Source: Lycium barbarum (lineage: Eukaryota > Streptophyta > Magnoliopsida > Solanales > Solanaceae). Taken from it: a stretch of 64,000 nt of DNA. Under the pieces are notes generated by a model. It made no database searches and had not been told where the DNA came from. It saw only the letters and a program-made list of their open reading frames with translations. Location: contig NC_083337.1 of the NCBI RefSeq assembly GCF_019175385.1, positions 21,561,885-21,625,884 on the forward strand, in the 5' to 3' direction. Both the position numbers and the translations under genes were made by a program. Below are positions 21,123-33,159 of the stretch, piece by piece (within the stretch, counting starts at the first letter, position 1; the number at the start of each line of letters is the position of its first letter).

Positions 21123-21311
21123 GTTGAGACCTCATCATCCCCAGTTATTGGATATATTTATAGCTATTGTGATTAGTCGTGTGAGGCCATATTGTTGTAT
21201 ATTTTAGCATGTGGCCCTGTGCGGCATTATTTTGGGTTGTTTCACACAGGATGGTAGTGGTAATTAAGTGGAAACTCTGGCGAAATTTTTGTAGAATTCC
21301 AAAGCGTTTAA

Positions 21312-21345
21312 CATTCGAGGACGAATATTTCTAAGGGGGAAATGA
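21312..21345 (+). other. pre-PPT hairpin and polypurine tract of element E
   Basis: CATTCG-AGGA-CGAATA at 21312-21327 (outer pair lost), then AAGGGGGAAATGA at 21333-21345, directly before the 3' LTR start at 21346. Confidence 0.75.
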
Positions 21346-23414
21346 TGTTACACCTCAAAAATTTTCGCATCGTGCGCATTCTGAGTACACTAACGTAGGA
21401 TCGGAGAGGTCATGAAGCCCTTATAAGGTTAATGAATACTCTTAACAAATGTAAAGCAAGTGTCTAAAGGTTCCGGGATCAAGCAAATCGAAGAAAATAA
21501 GTTTGTCGAAAATTTGGCAAAATTTTGGAGGGAAAATTTGGCAAAATTTTGGGGTCAAATTTAGAAAGGTATATCTCTGGGTCTTTCAGGAGTTTTGAGG
21601 TGTTTCAAGAGCCTAAAATGAAGTTTGTCGAGTCTAGTTTCCAATGCAACAAACCATTTTTTGATACAACATCAAGGTTAGGAGTTATGGGCATTTTAAA
21701 ACGGACTGCCAGAAGCCCGCGAACGTACGCGGAAATTCTAGAAACCTCTTAAAAAGTCCACTAATTTCGGTCCACCAGCCCAACCTGAATTGGACTACTA
21801 TACATACCCCTTTAAGTCAACTAAATCACCTAATTTCTCACCATTTCTCATCTCCACATTTCTCTAGATCCTTCCACACTTATCTCCCCTTTATAAGAGA
21901 GTTATTGAGAATTCTTGAAGGTTCTAAAACATTCCACAGCCTTCCATACCGTTGAAAGAAAAGATCAAACATCAAAACCTTAAGATAATGTTACATCCGA
22001 CATTTTCGCTTGTTCGAAAAATTCAAGATAAATTGACCTGTAATGAATAAGGCCACAATTGGACACTACTTGGTATGAATGTGTAGGTTATGAATTCAAT
22101 GGTGTGGAATTACGAAGGGTGGCCAAGGGAAAAAATTTGAATTTTGGAAACTTGCCTTATGAATTGCAAAATATAGCCAAAGTGGGCTTAACAAGAATTA
22201 ATAAAATGAGGCCCAACTTTAAAGGGCCCAACCGGCCACCCTATGTCAAGGCCCATGATTTAATTAAATTCCATGGAAATTGTATATATTGGATAAGTAT
22301 TAAGAATATTCAAGAAGCACAAAACAAAAGCCAAGAACAAGAAAAGAAAGAAGCCATTTCGGGTGAGAAAGAGGAGAAAAGAAAAAGGAAGAAAAAAAAT
22401 TTGGAGCCAATTCTTGGGTTCAAAAATTCATCCCTTGGGAGATTATGACTAAGTGCAAGGCCCTCTTCAAGTTGGTATAAAGATTGTGGCAAGAAAACAC
22501 TTTCATCCTCCAAGTGAAGGGCTTGAAGAAAGGTGAGAATTTCATGCTTTTGTTGTGTTATAAATGGTATATGTATGTTGTAGTATGTGTGAATGAATGA
22601 AAAATATGGAAATTTTGTGTGTTGGAACAAAGGGTGTGTTGGCCGAATATGTGGGTATGAACTACATGTCTTGAATGATTTGAATTTATGTTGTAATCTA
22701 GTTGTAATATGATGGAAATTGTATTGGAAATGAAAGTGGGATGAATTAATGAAAGTTGGAGGATATTGCATGTTGGCCGTGTGGTGCCTTGTATGAAAGT
22801 GGGTGTTTTGAATTCATTTAATGCAATACTTGTGTTGTTATGACTTTGTGAAGTAGATGGAAGGATAATGGTTAAGCTAAAACGAAGAATTTGTTGGTTA
22901 AGTGTCGTCGGAAAGTATGTCGCGTTAGCGTGATTTCTTGAAATTATGATTGAGGATAATGAACTTGGAATATGAAAATGTGTTTATGAACTTGTATGTT
23001 GAAGGTTGGGAAAAAAATTTGGATAAGTAGTGGCTTTAATGGAAAGTTGTATGTTTGTATATTGTGTGTATATCGTGTGAGAATGGTATGGATACCTTCG
23101 ATGTATGTTGTAATGACTTTGATAGGTGATGAATATCAAAAATAATAAGTTTGGTTTGGAAATGCAAGTTTGAAACGAAAAAATGTGTCGTTATGTTGAA
23201 AGATGGCTAATGATGCCTTAGCGTATGTCTTGATGTATTGTTGTTGTTTTGATGTCATTCCTGGGATGTTGTGTTAATGAATTGAGCCGAGCTAAGTCTC
23301 GGGGATGTCGTATATACAGAGGAAATGCTGCCGAAATTTCGGTAGGCAAGTATGTGTAAAGTTGGAATATTGAAAGAGTGAAACTAACCAAATGGTAAAC
23401 TTGACCATTTCCAG

Positions 23415-23465
23415 ATTTTGGACGAAATTTGGATTGACGCCAAGCGAGCGTAACGCGTTGTCGAG
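23415..23465 (+). other. mini-exon-like block in solo LTR F (51 nt)
   Basis: ACCATTTCCAG precedes it and TCGAG|GTATGTGAAGC follows at 23466. Candidate partners are the donor-like GTGAGA at 22533 (first intron about 880 nt) and GCCCGCAG|GT at 24700 (second about 1235 nt). The start of the block resembles that of LTR B. Confidence 0.42.
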
Positions 23466-24059
23466 GTATGTGAAGCACTTCCCTATGCTCCTAGGCATGT
23501 TCTGGATGTGGTAGGCTCGGCCGCGAGCCTTAAGTACGACTCCGTTCCCCGGAATTCGAGACGGAAAACCGCTCCAATTCCTTCAATCTAATTGAACCTA
23601 TTTTCTTACAAATTTCCTTTAAAGTGAAATTTTGTACAAAACTTCCCTAAACGGAGTCGGAACACTTCCAAACGATTATGGAGGACCTCATAAGGTCTAT
23701 TAGCAATAATCTACGTATGTAGCCTCGAGTTGGTCCGAGGCGGGCCCACAAGGCCCGATATCTTCGGTAAAATTTTAAATATTTCCGTTTTGGTCCGATT
23801 TCCTCTAAAAACCTCTGGACTATTATTTTGTGTATGATATGATTATTTTGTGCAATTTATATAAAATGATTTTTGAGCATTCGAATATCTGATTCTGATA
23901 ATAATCTGTCGTGCCTTCACAACTAGGATATAGGCGCGTACTATGCATACTATCTGGATATTCTGATTTTGGCTCGCCATTTGGCACCCTTCAGTTTGAT
24001 TGAGTCTGTATGTTGAGTCTGTATGTAAGTAGTTTCTCATTTATCGGTTCGTGTCTGTC

Positions 24060-24605
24060 TCAATGCATCCTTTCACTGCGACCCGGGCCAGGTTCTGTTA
24101 TCGTGCATATTTCTCTGCATTGTTCACCGCATCCCTCGGCGTACGGGCCGGGATCTGTATGTCTGTATGATCTGTGTATGGGGATGGCGGCCAGGATGGC
24201 ATATGATCTGATCCGATTCTGTCTGTCCACCGCGTCCCGTACTAAGAGGGCCGGGTTCTGTTACCGCGCCCCCAGACAGGGCCGGGATCTGTATGAATAT
24301 ATGCGTGTGCCATCTGTATTTATAAAGCACACGCCTCTGTATGACTCTGTATGACTCTGTGCTACTCTACATGCATAACTCTGTCCGATATACTTCTGTT
24401 TGTCCGTCTGTGTTACGGCTAAGTCTGTATGTCCGTATGGGTTCTGATTCTGCTCGTCTGTCCGTATTATGATTCCGTCGGTCTGTCCGAACCACGACCC
24501 TGTTTATCTGTATAGAATACGATTCTGTATGTCTGTCTGAATCATGACCCTGTCCATCAGTCTGATTTATAATTCTGTACGTTATATTTCTGTGACTCCG
24601 GTTCG
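24060..24605. repeat. degenerate minisatellite in solo LTR F
   Basis: Two kinds of units: GGGCCGGGTTCTGTTA/CCGCG type between 24080 and 24300, and short CTGTATGTCTGTCTGA-type words between 24335 and 24600. The array ends about 40 bp before the hairpin at 24644-24664. Confidence 0.65.
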
Positions 24606-26300
24606 GACTATGTTTATATCTGTTATGTATCTGCTTTACATACTCGGTACATTTTTCGTACTGACCCCCGTTCTTCGGGGGCTGCGCTACATGCCCGCAG
24701 GTACAGACGTGCCAGGTGACGCGCCGCCAGTATAGGTTCTGATCTAGCTGTTTGAAGAGCTCCTTTGATCCGGAGCGTATATTTTTGGTATATATCTTCT
24801 GTCTTCTGTACACTCTGTATGTATGGATATTCTGGGTACGGCGGGGCCCTGTCCCGTCATATGATTCTGTATGTCTGTAGAGGCCTGTAGATAGATGTGT
24901 GGGTTTCGGGTTTCGTCTGTATGTTAGCCTTATCGGCTTATCTATATGTTTCTGTATGTTCAGATATATATATATATATGTTTGCGCGCGTGCCGTAGTT
25001 GTATCGGCCTATTTCTGTAACTTCTGTTTTAAAAAAAAAAAATCCGTATGATTCGAAAGTCGGTCGGGTAGGTACGTACGGGTACCCAGTTAGGGTACCA
25101 GTCGCGGCCCACGGGGTTGGGTCGTGACAGATAATCTATGGAAGATGATTATTCTTGCTTCTCTTCAATGTTGTGATAAACTTGAGCTTGGGAGAATTTG
25201 AGTGAGGTGAAGTTCTTCCATTATAAGGTATGTTCCCCATGTTATCTGTATGATTGAGTTGGTTTAAAGGTTTAATAACTCTTGAAAAGGAAAAGAATCA
25301 AGGCGGAGAAGTCACAAAGTATTGAATTGAAGATGATGACTATGGGAAGAATTTGAAAGGAGATTTTGGATTAATTGAAGATTAAATTGAAGATAATTCT
25401 TTGATTATGGTATTGTGAATATTGTTATGGTTGGTTGAGAAATTGTGAAAAACATCGTGTGGGATGTTTATGGAGTATATTGGTGTTGATGATGATGTTG
25501 TTGATATTAGGGTTGCTACTGTTGTCGTTTTGTTGGTATTGTGATTTCGGGCTAGGAATATAAACAGGGGAGATGCTGCCGAATTTCGTCAGCTTTTAAA
25601 AGGAATTAATTTGAGGGCTTAAGACAAGCATATTACGATAATCCTAACAATAGTATAAATTTTCTTGAACGTAGATTTACGAGCTTGGGAGGACAAGCGT
25701 TAAGTATTAAAGTTAAGGCGACCGAAAAGGTATGTTAAGGCTATCCTTTCTTTCATTTTGGCATAATCCTATGATATGAATGTACAAACGAGCATATGAG
25801 CTTCCATATTACCCTACTCTTAGAAGCGCTAGGAGTACTTCAGTCTTTGATGATCCTGTTCCCCTGTTATGATATTCCTTCTGTTCATGGGTCTGGAGAT
25901 TTCACGTTTTAGTGATGTTAGCTCAGTAATTGTCCACCATAGGCAATATGACATCATATTGTTCCGAGAGTCCTATTATTTCATTTTACTTATGCATTGC
26001 ACTTATTCTCATTCTTCATGTATATATAAGGCACATTTGATAGGGGGTGACGATTTGGCCTATTTTGTGGCTATATATATAAGGCACATTTGACAGGGGG
26101 TGACGATATGGCCTATATTGTGGTGTTCATGTACATATATAAGGCACATTTGACCGGGGGTGACGATATGGGCTATGTTGTGGCTATATATATAAGGCAC
26201 ATTTGATAGGGGGTGACGATGTGGCTTATATTGTGGCATTTATGTACATATATAAGGCACATATGACCGGGGGTGACGATATGGCCTATGTTGTGGCATT

Positions 26301-26336
<36 letters not shown>

Positions 26337-26996
26337 TCCTGATGTAAAGTCATGTGGATTCATTTAGATTCACATACTCACTGGCATGTCCCAGATGTTT
26401 TCCCATGATTTTATATACATGTTGATCTTATTCCTTACATACTCACTACATTATCTGTACTGATTCCCCTATTGCTCGGGGGGGGGGGGGGGGGCTGCGT
26501 GCCCACAGGTTCAGATATATAGAGAGGCGGTCCGGCTCAGCAGGACTTCCATCTAGCAGTGGCCAGTGCGCTCCCTTTGGTTCGGGGTTGCAGTTCATTT
26601 TGGTATGCTGCTTTGACTTGTGTATATGGGAATGACGGGAGTCTTTCCCGTCCTCTCTAAAGCTTGTACTCTATTAGAGGTCTATAGACAGTTGTACATA
26701 GTTGGGATGTTATGTAGTCATGACTGCTCTTATTTTGTTGCACCGCCTAAGTAGTGACCTAGTCAGCTTGCACTGTTATTTTCAGCATATATATATATAT
26801 ATATATATATAGATAGATGGTTGCGAGTTCTTGATACAGAGTCATGATGTCGTTCTTTTAAGTCAGTATAGTTCAGTTATAAGTCATATATGGGCCACCA
26901 TATTATTCAGTATGCCCAAGGTACGAGTGGATGGGTGCTCGGTCATTTTAGGTCAGGAACTCGCCACGACTCATCGATTTGGGCCGTGACACACAC

Positions 26997-27158
26997 ACAG
27001 GTAAATGCAATTTCTTGACAAATAGAAGATCTTTCATCTTGCTTTTTCAAATATGGTAATTACTGTCATTTAAACATACCATCTTGCTCATATTTGCCTT
27101 CATCATTCTAATAGACAAACAACACAACCAAATACGACCATAAGCTCTGATACCACTT
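26997..27158 (-). pseudogene. copia A: gag N-terminus and primer site
   Basis: Minus-strand reading from an ATG near 27106 gives MKANMSKMVCLND, then NYHI, a stop where Trp is expected (TGG to TGA), and KSKMKDLLFVKKLHLPV up to the insertion of E. This is the usual start of Tork-type gag (DUF4219/UBN2 region). The primer site TGGTATCAGAGC is its reverse at 27144-27155, and the LTR begins four bases beyond, at 27159 (TGTTGGATTG on the plus strand). The reading resumes at 13886. Confidence 0.85.
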
Positions 27159-27195
27159 TGTTGGATTGAAAACAAGCGACAACTAAATTGCACGA
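27159..27195 (-). repeat. copia A 5' LTR, inner fragment
   Basis: TGTTGGATTGAAAAC on the plus strand equals the LTR 3' end on the minus strand, next to the primer site. After 37 bp it is interrupted by element G; the rest lies at 40063 onwards. Confidence 0.65.
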
Positions 27196-28581
27196 TTATA
27201 CACTCAAATTTACACTTTTAATAGCGTAAAGCGGACGATGTCAAATATAGTAACCCAACGAGGTTGGGGTCGAATCCCACAGAGAATATGGTGTGAAAAG
27301 TTTACTAAACAAGTATTATACTAATCTTGCAGTCATGGTGTATTCCAGAAAAAGGATTTTATAGTTGTTTTGGTTTGTGGACTTATTTAAAGTGACTAGA
27401 AATTCAAAGTTATAAATAAATAGGTAAAAAGAACCAAGGTTGTGTCCCCATCAGATAAAGTGTATGATCATAGGTACCGATCTTGATATACTTCTAATGG
27501 ATCGTTTGTATGGATGCACTTAACCTCTATGTGAATCTGAACCATTTCCCAATAAGAAAAGATTATTTCTTTCTATACTTTTTCCAAAGATAAGAAAGTA
27601 TGCATGAAGAACGGTTAATTATGCCAAGTAAATTCCTCTTATTTCTAAGTGAATTTATTAAACAAGGTTTAAAGCCTTGAGTTCTTGTTATTTATCTTAC
27701 CTAACCCTAGCTATTTTCCCAAATAAACTAAAGTTGAAGGCGTTAGCTAATGTTTTCAACCACTTACTATATGATAAAAACGAAGAACAAATAAACCCTA
27801 ACAATCCATTATGCGTATATCATTCATGATCCCCAATCACAACACACCCATCCTTAGGTTTACAACCTTAGTAAAGATGTTTAGCTACTCATGGCAACAA
27901 GAAAACAATAAAATATTGAAAATTGCATAATTGAAACTGTGCTAAATCTTACGAATAAAACTGGAAATTAACTGAATGTAATTGTCTTGAAATCCTTGAA
28001 GAGTAGCTAAGAACAAAATTATCTCCACATAAGTCTCAAAATTCAAGAATTCAAAAGTATGAAAGTGATAAAAAACATTCAAAACCCTATTGGCTATTTA
28101 TAAGATTCAAATCCTTCTTCAACATGGACCAAATCACGTCACCCGTGCGAAAAGAGTACGGGACGTACATTGAAGTACGTCCCGTCCTTGTAAGATACGA
28201 CATCTGACTAACTTTGAACTATGGAAGAAGTATGGGAAAATGTCCATCCCGTCCTTTGAAGTACGGGACGTGCTCTCACAACGTCCTTTTCCTTAGTGCT
28301 TAATGACTTTCTGTTGCTTTCAGCCAAGGGACGGGCACCAAGTACGACCCGTCCTTATATGTACGGGATGTTCTTTCCAAGCCGTACTTCCCTTTGTTTT
28401 TCCAGAAACTTCAGTGGCTTTCCTCCCAAGTGCGGGGAACAGGTACGCCTCCTCCTTTCCAGTACGGGACGTCTTTGTTGATGTTTTGCTCCATTTTGCT
28501 GAAACTTCTGTGTTTGGACTCCTATAATGCCAAATACCTGAAACACAATAAAAACACATCAAATTGACTAAGACTTGCTGA
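27196..28581 (-). repeat. 3' LTR of element G
   Basis: Pairs with 38677-40062. The TATA box on the minus strand is TATAAATAG at 28094-28102. Upstream of it (28150-28480) is a row of ACGGGACGTAC words, including an 11-bp perfect hairpin. ORFs at 28296-28601 run through this row and are not genes. Confidence 0.88.
28158..28185. promoter_or_regulatory. 11-bp U3 palindrome of element G
   Basis: ACGGGACGTAC, six-base loop, GTACGTCCCGT. It lies within 100 bp upstream of the TATA box in element sense. The 5' LTR copy near 39637-39665 has one mismatch. Each arm contains CGTAC, the core bound by plant SBP-box factors (known motif); binding here is untested. Confidence 0.5.
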
Positions 28582-29522
28582 ACACTACAACATCTCTTCA
28601 CCTCAATTCGCCTCTTATTTAACCCCTTTCTTTTCTTTCAAGTTTTCTACCTTGATGTGGTTTTATTCTTAATCAACTTACAATCCTTTTTATTTTTTAT
28701 TTTTTTTATATGCAACCATTACATCGAATCTCAACTAGCAAACTCTACCACCCCCAACCTTTGTTTTTAACATCTACTTCACATTTGTTTCACCCCCAAC
28801 GTAGGCATTTTGCCTCATCTTTCTAGTAGCATCAATGAGGGAACGGGTGCGAAGATGGATTGATTTCGCAAAGGGTAAGGTTTCATTATTGGCTAGCCAA
28901 GAAAAAGGACAAAAAGGCTCAAAAAGGGAAAACTAGGGATATTTACAATTATATGGTCAGGCTTATTTAGGCAAAGTGACTATTTACACAAAGAAAGCCT
29001 TAGATCATCTCACAACCAAGCCAACTGTCGGATTCAAACACGACTAACCGGGAAAGTTCTAGATCATACATGCATAGATAGAACAAAACTAATAACTCAC
29101 ACACATATTGGCATAAGGACGATCATATACAATTGTGACCTCCTAAGTATTCATTTGTTGTCCGCAATACCCTAATAATAATAATGTCATACAGAGATTC
29201 AATTCATGTCAATCAATAGCTATTTCTAAGTATGCATTTTACAAAATTTTCAACAAACCATAAACAGCATGCCAAAAGTTACAGAACAAAACCAACTAAA
29301 TCAAAACTACTTTACTCAATCTAAGCAACAACCTAAACATACCAGTTTCAACAAAGCAAAACCCATCTGGAAAAGAACTCTGGCAAAGAAAAGCCGAGGA
29401 GGTTTCTAAACAAATATTTACACTACAACAACACCAGAAATCAGCACCCCCAATTGAAAATCATGCAATGCCCCTAATGCATCAACTGCAAATACTGTAA
29501 GGGTAAGGGATACCTGGTAGCA
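28582..29522. other. element G: untranslated region between third ORF and 3' LTR
   Basis: No coding signal. On the minus strand there are purine-rich stretches near 28594-28650 that should include the polypurine tract, and two GTTGGGGGTG words (28747-28800) of the kind seen before Athila 3' LTRs. The exact tract cannot be fixed. Confidence 0.5.
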
Positions 29523-31576
29523 CTAGGTGCTAAGATCAGTCGGAGGCACTGGTCCCCCTGATGTCTGGACTAGGGATAATGCTGACTTATCCCTCATGGT
29601 GCTTCCAGAGGATGCGCCAGTAATACTGCTCATCGGTGCTGGAGGACGATTGTCAAACATAGATCTCGCCGTAGCAATCTGATTATGCTCCTCCTCCTCC
29701 GCTGTTCAGGCCAGCATCTCTAATTCTGTCACCCGAGGAAATTTATCTCCTTCTACCTATTTCCCTCTATCATATTGGGATGTGGTATCCTCCTCAGGCA
29801 TCAAACTCATCACGATTATTAATAATGAGAGGTCCACCTTACTCGGCTGAGGGGGCTCCTCCACAACACTCTGCTCACGAGTCCGTAAAGATAGAATATC
29901 AGCCTTTAGCCGGTCTAGCTCAGCTCTCATACCCATCAAATCACCACCTAGACTCGTACGCTCAAAATAAACCAACCGTGCCTCAAATCTGCTAAGTCTC
30001 GCCTGATATAACTCGCGGGCCTGGTTGGAAGTGACTGTCACAGGTGCTAGGCCAATGTCGATGTGCCTCTTCACATACCTCTCCATCTACTGAGCTAAAA
30101 TTTTTGACTACTCGTTAGCCTGCGCAGCCTGAATCACCACTCGTTTAAAATTTTCTTTGTTGAATGCAAATGGGTCTTGGGACGACTGCTGGGTGGCTGG
30201 AGGAATAGTGTGGGCTGCTTGTTCCCCGGACGGATGCACGGGTACAATGCTAGCCTGAGGGCCTACAGAAGTGGTGGTCTCCGTGGTGGTCGGGCCCTGG
30301 GTCGCTGCTGTGGGAAATGCCTCATTGGTATCAGCTCCTGTAGCCCTAAAATCTGCCTGGTTTTCATCCTCAACTTTCTCGTCAGGCGCTGCTGCAGCTG
30401 GACCCTTAAGTAATGATTCAAATTTCTTTTCTTTGTGAATATCATACATGCGAGTAGCTGTGACATAATGCTCTAAAAAAGGTAGTGGTACCACATTCGC
30501 TTGTCAACATAGAGCAGTGATAAGGCAAGGATATACCAACGAGGTGGTATCATGCTGTGCTCTATCCTGAATCTCACGTGCAATGATCAGCCTTATGTCC
30601 AGTGAGTAGTGGGTCATTAGAGCTTCCTCTGCCACACTAAGTTGAGGGGGATTGAATTGTTGCTTGCTGTAGGAATTATTCAAAACCGCACTACACCCCA
30701 CCAAAACTTTGCCTCTAGTAACAGAGTGTTCTTGAATATCTTCGACTTTTTAGTCAACCACCGTGGGGTACCCTTGGATATAACTGAGGCTAACCATTCC
30801 GTTACCAAATGTTTCATCCTCCTATTTATCTTATCATCATACTCAATCGTTCGCAGAGGTGGAACAAACTCAGCCCCGAAGTAGTACTTGTTTATGGCAG
30901 CGGGTGATGTATCCACCCCCACCTTTCAAACCACAACTTCGTCCACCAGTGGGACATCCTGTTTCAGCATTCCTGGCTTTACAATGGTGCTCAAGTGTGC
31001 TCCATAATTGGCATAGAATTCCCGCACGAGCATCTGGTAATATTTGCCCGGTTCGCTGTTGAAGACCTCTAGCTTGTAGTGGGACAGCAATGCCCTGATT
31101 AGTGGGTGATCCTCCAAATCCCGGAATCCTACTCACCTTTCTTCCCAAATATTTTGCCTAGGAGCACCCCCTCTCTTTATACTTTCAATGCCCTTGTCAA
31201 ACCACTCTCGTGAACCTTTTACCGAGAACCGAAGAGCATCTTCCGCTTCACCCCTTATCAGGTTTTCCTACTCTTTTTGATAGTCTGGCATTTCCTGGGA
31301 GGTGACAGGGGTTACCACTGGATTCCAAGTTATTTCTAATGCTCGGGCTTGTTCTGGCTCGGACCTTTCTATATCTGAGCTAGAGGAATCCTCCTCTTCA
31401 GACTGGGAGGACACTTGTACTGGGTTAGCTCGGCCTCGAGCTGAGGTTATCAATTGTTTCAATAGTCAATTGTCCTCGTCTGACAAATCTTGGTCCGAGG
31501 GAACATCCTTAAGCCTTGTAGTAACCCTGCCCCTCTTTCTTTGTGTATAATTTCCACCTCTGTGTTTGAGCGGCAT
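29523..31576 (-). pseudogene. element G third ORF (Transposase_32 / putative plant transposon protein type, broken)
   Basis: An ATG at 31576 opens MPLKHRGGNYTQRKRGRV, then an acidic Ser/Glu stretch (SEEEDSSSSDIERSEPE). The best conserved part is about 30680-31117, in more than one frame: VREFYANYGAHL, EFVPPLRTIEYDDK and LEAKFWWGVVRF. I recognise this as the domain called 'putative plant transposon protein' or Transposase_32, common as an extra ORF near Athila pol. A Pro/Thr/Gln-rich middle (30108-30494) and a Glu-rich coiled-coil-like C-terminus (29757-30086) follow. It ends at the TAG whose complement is 29523-29525. Several frameshifts and stops make it inactive. Function unknown; sometimes called env-like by position. 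Confidence 0.7.
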
Positions 31577-33159
31577 ACCTATTAAGGAAAACATTACGTG
31601 GGCTAGAAAGTTGAGACAAGAATCACGAAAGAAGCGACAAGTCCTATGCTTTCAAATGTAGTGCTTCAACTGTGTAGGCCATATATTCAAAGTACAGGGC
31701 GCATTTTCAAGTATGGGCACAAGGTACGAGACGTACATTGATGTACGGGATGTACTTTTTGAACGTACGTAAGCGTTTACAGCCTGAGAAGTTTCTGTTT
31801 CATTTCACTGAAGTACGTGATCAAGGTACGTGACGTACAATAAAGTACGGGACGTCCTTTGTCCACGCACTTTCAGTTGTATAACTAGGCCGTCTCTATA
31901 ATCTTCTACTGAGGTACGTGACTAAGGTAGGCGACGTAAGACCAAGTATGGCCCGTACATTCATTACGAACTCCCAAGAACTGCCATCAGACTCTTCTAT
32001 TGATTAACGACGACTTACACAACATCACCAACACGTAAATCACTTCTTTCATGCTTCAATTTAGGGGTTTAGCGGTGCGGTTACTCAGACTTCACCCGTT
32101 TCATAATGTTTTTCTGTGAGACAATTTACCGAGCAATTGGCGGGCATAACAACTTTAGGCTTCACAACTGAAACCAATCGTTGGAATGCCCTCCAACCCG
32201 ATGGGGATATGAAATATTTGTCCCCACGAGTTCTATACACGACAACATAGCAATCCCCGTCCCGAATTATACCCACAAATGCTCCCGTAACAAGATTTCA
32301 ATATATGTACTCCCTTACAATGATCAAGGAAAATAATGAAAGAACTTAAATCAACATACCAATGAGGAAGATTACAGTGAGAATAATGTACGCAATACAA
32401 CTACAAGTTCCCTTCATTCACTACTTTTCGGGTACAAAAGATGGAATTTGGTGTTTGAGTGATTGTGAGGACTATGGTGAGATTACAAGGTGGATTGTAA
32501 GTAATGGGTTACAGTAATGACGGGTATTGTTGGGGGTGTTAATGGGGTTGAATCGTAGGTGGAAAGTGGAAGGAATGTTAACGTGGAGGAGGGAAAAAAA
32601 AACTTACCTGATGGGGTCTTTATTTTTCAAATTTTCATTTAATTTTTTTTACGATGTTAAATTTTCACGGAAAAGGTACATCCCGTACAATGAAATACGG
32701 GACGTCCTATTGTGGCATCCTTTGCTGTGAAGTTCCAGTGATCTAAAAAACTTACCTAATAAAGTACGTGACTAATGTACGAGACGTACAATAAAGTACG
32801 AAACGTACATTATATCACGTATTTGGCATTCAACTTACAGTGATCACCTTAGCCACCTCGTTTAGGTATAAGGAAAAGTACGAGTTGTACATTGAAGTAC
32901 GCCCCGTTCTTTCATTTCGTACTTCACCAATAGTTTCCAGTGGTTTTCCAATTTTTCTTCACTAAGTATGGGCATGAAGTACGTCACGTTCAATATAGTA
33001 CGGGACGTATTTTCAGCCCGTACTTGGGCCGTCGAAAAATTGTGCTTCTTACAAAACGAGCAAACATTATACTATTCTAAGGAAAGCTGTAAAACATGGG
33101 TTGCCTCCCATGGAGCGCTTGATTTAACGTCGCGACACGACGGTGTTACCTATTTACTG
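31577..33159. other. element G spacer with dispersed GTAC palindromes
   Basis: No convincing gene; the 63-codon minus ORF at 32085-32276 matches nothing I know. The spacer holds many short words such as AAGTACGGGACGTCC, GGTACGTGACGTAC and CCCGTAC, clustered at 31690-31965, 32672-32820 and 32873-33030. They are the same words as in the U3 of this element. Confidence 0.7.

Larger units (their letters stand above)
21989..25129 (+). mobile_element. solo LTR F (3.1 kb)
   Basis: It begins TGTTACATCCGAC and ends GGGTCGTGACA, with GATAA on both sides (21984-21988 and 25130-25134). It contains no primer site, gag or pol. It holds a TATATA near 22277, a donor-like AAAG|GTGAGA at 22533, the palindrome CCGAAATTTCGG at 23331-23342, a mini-exon-like block at 23415-23465, a CTGTATGTCTGT-rich minisatellite, a hairpin and an acceptor-like site. 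The 129- and 153-aa ORFs at 22059-22771 overlap on opposite strands and resemble no protein I know. LTR J at 62697 is the same family. Confidence 0.92.
13887..26991 (+). mobile_element. Ty3 chromovirus E (Tekay/Del-like), plus strand
   Basis: Complete layout: 5' LTR 13887-16180, primer site, gag-pol 16383-21122 with C-terminal chromodomain, hairpin, polypurine tract, 3' LTR 21346-26991 (interrupted by F). Flanks CAAAC (13882-13886) and CACAC (26992-26996) fit a 5-bp duplication with one later change. On the minus strand the copia gag frame is continuous across the insertion once one copy of the duplication is dropped, which confirms both ends. Pol has the Ty3 order PR-RT-RH-IN and a chromodomain, hence chromovirus. 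Confidence 0.93.
21346..26991 (+). repeat. 3' LTR of element E, interrupted by solo LTR F
   Basis: Starts TGTTACACCTC and ends GGGCCGTGACA; about 2.5 kb without F. Sequence before 21989 and after 25134 matches the 5' LTR on either side of 14504. It has five minisatellite units (about 26020-26300) against three in the 5' LTR, a G run at 26478-26494, acceptor-like CCCACAG|GT at 26508, and TA runs at 26303-26333 and 26787-26811. Confidence 0.92.

Noticed and set aside
22059..22771. Two long ORFs on opposite strands in solo LTR F
   Set aside because: They overlap each other, show no known domain and are not kept open in LTR J.
27245..27290. GGGTCGAATCCCAC, like a tRNA B box
   Set aside because: No A box or cloverleaf nearby. 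It is a conserved word of the G LTR, also at 38743-38761, and common in this element type.
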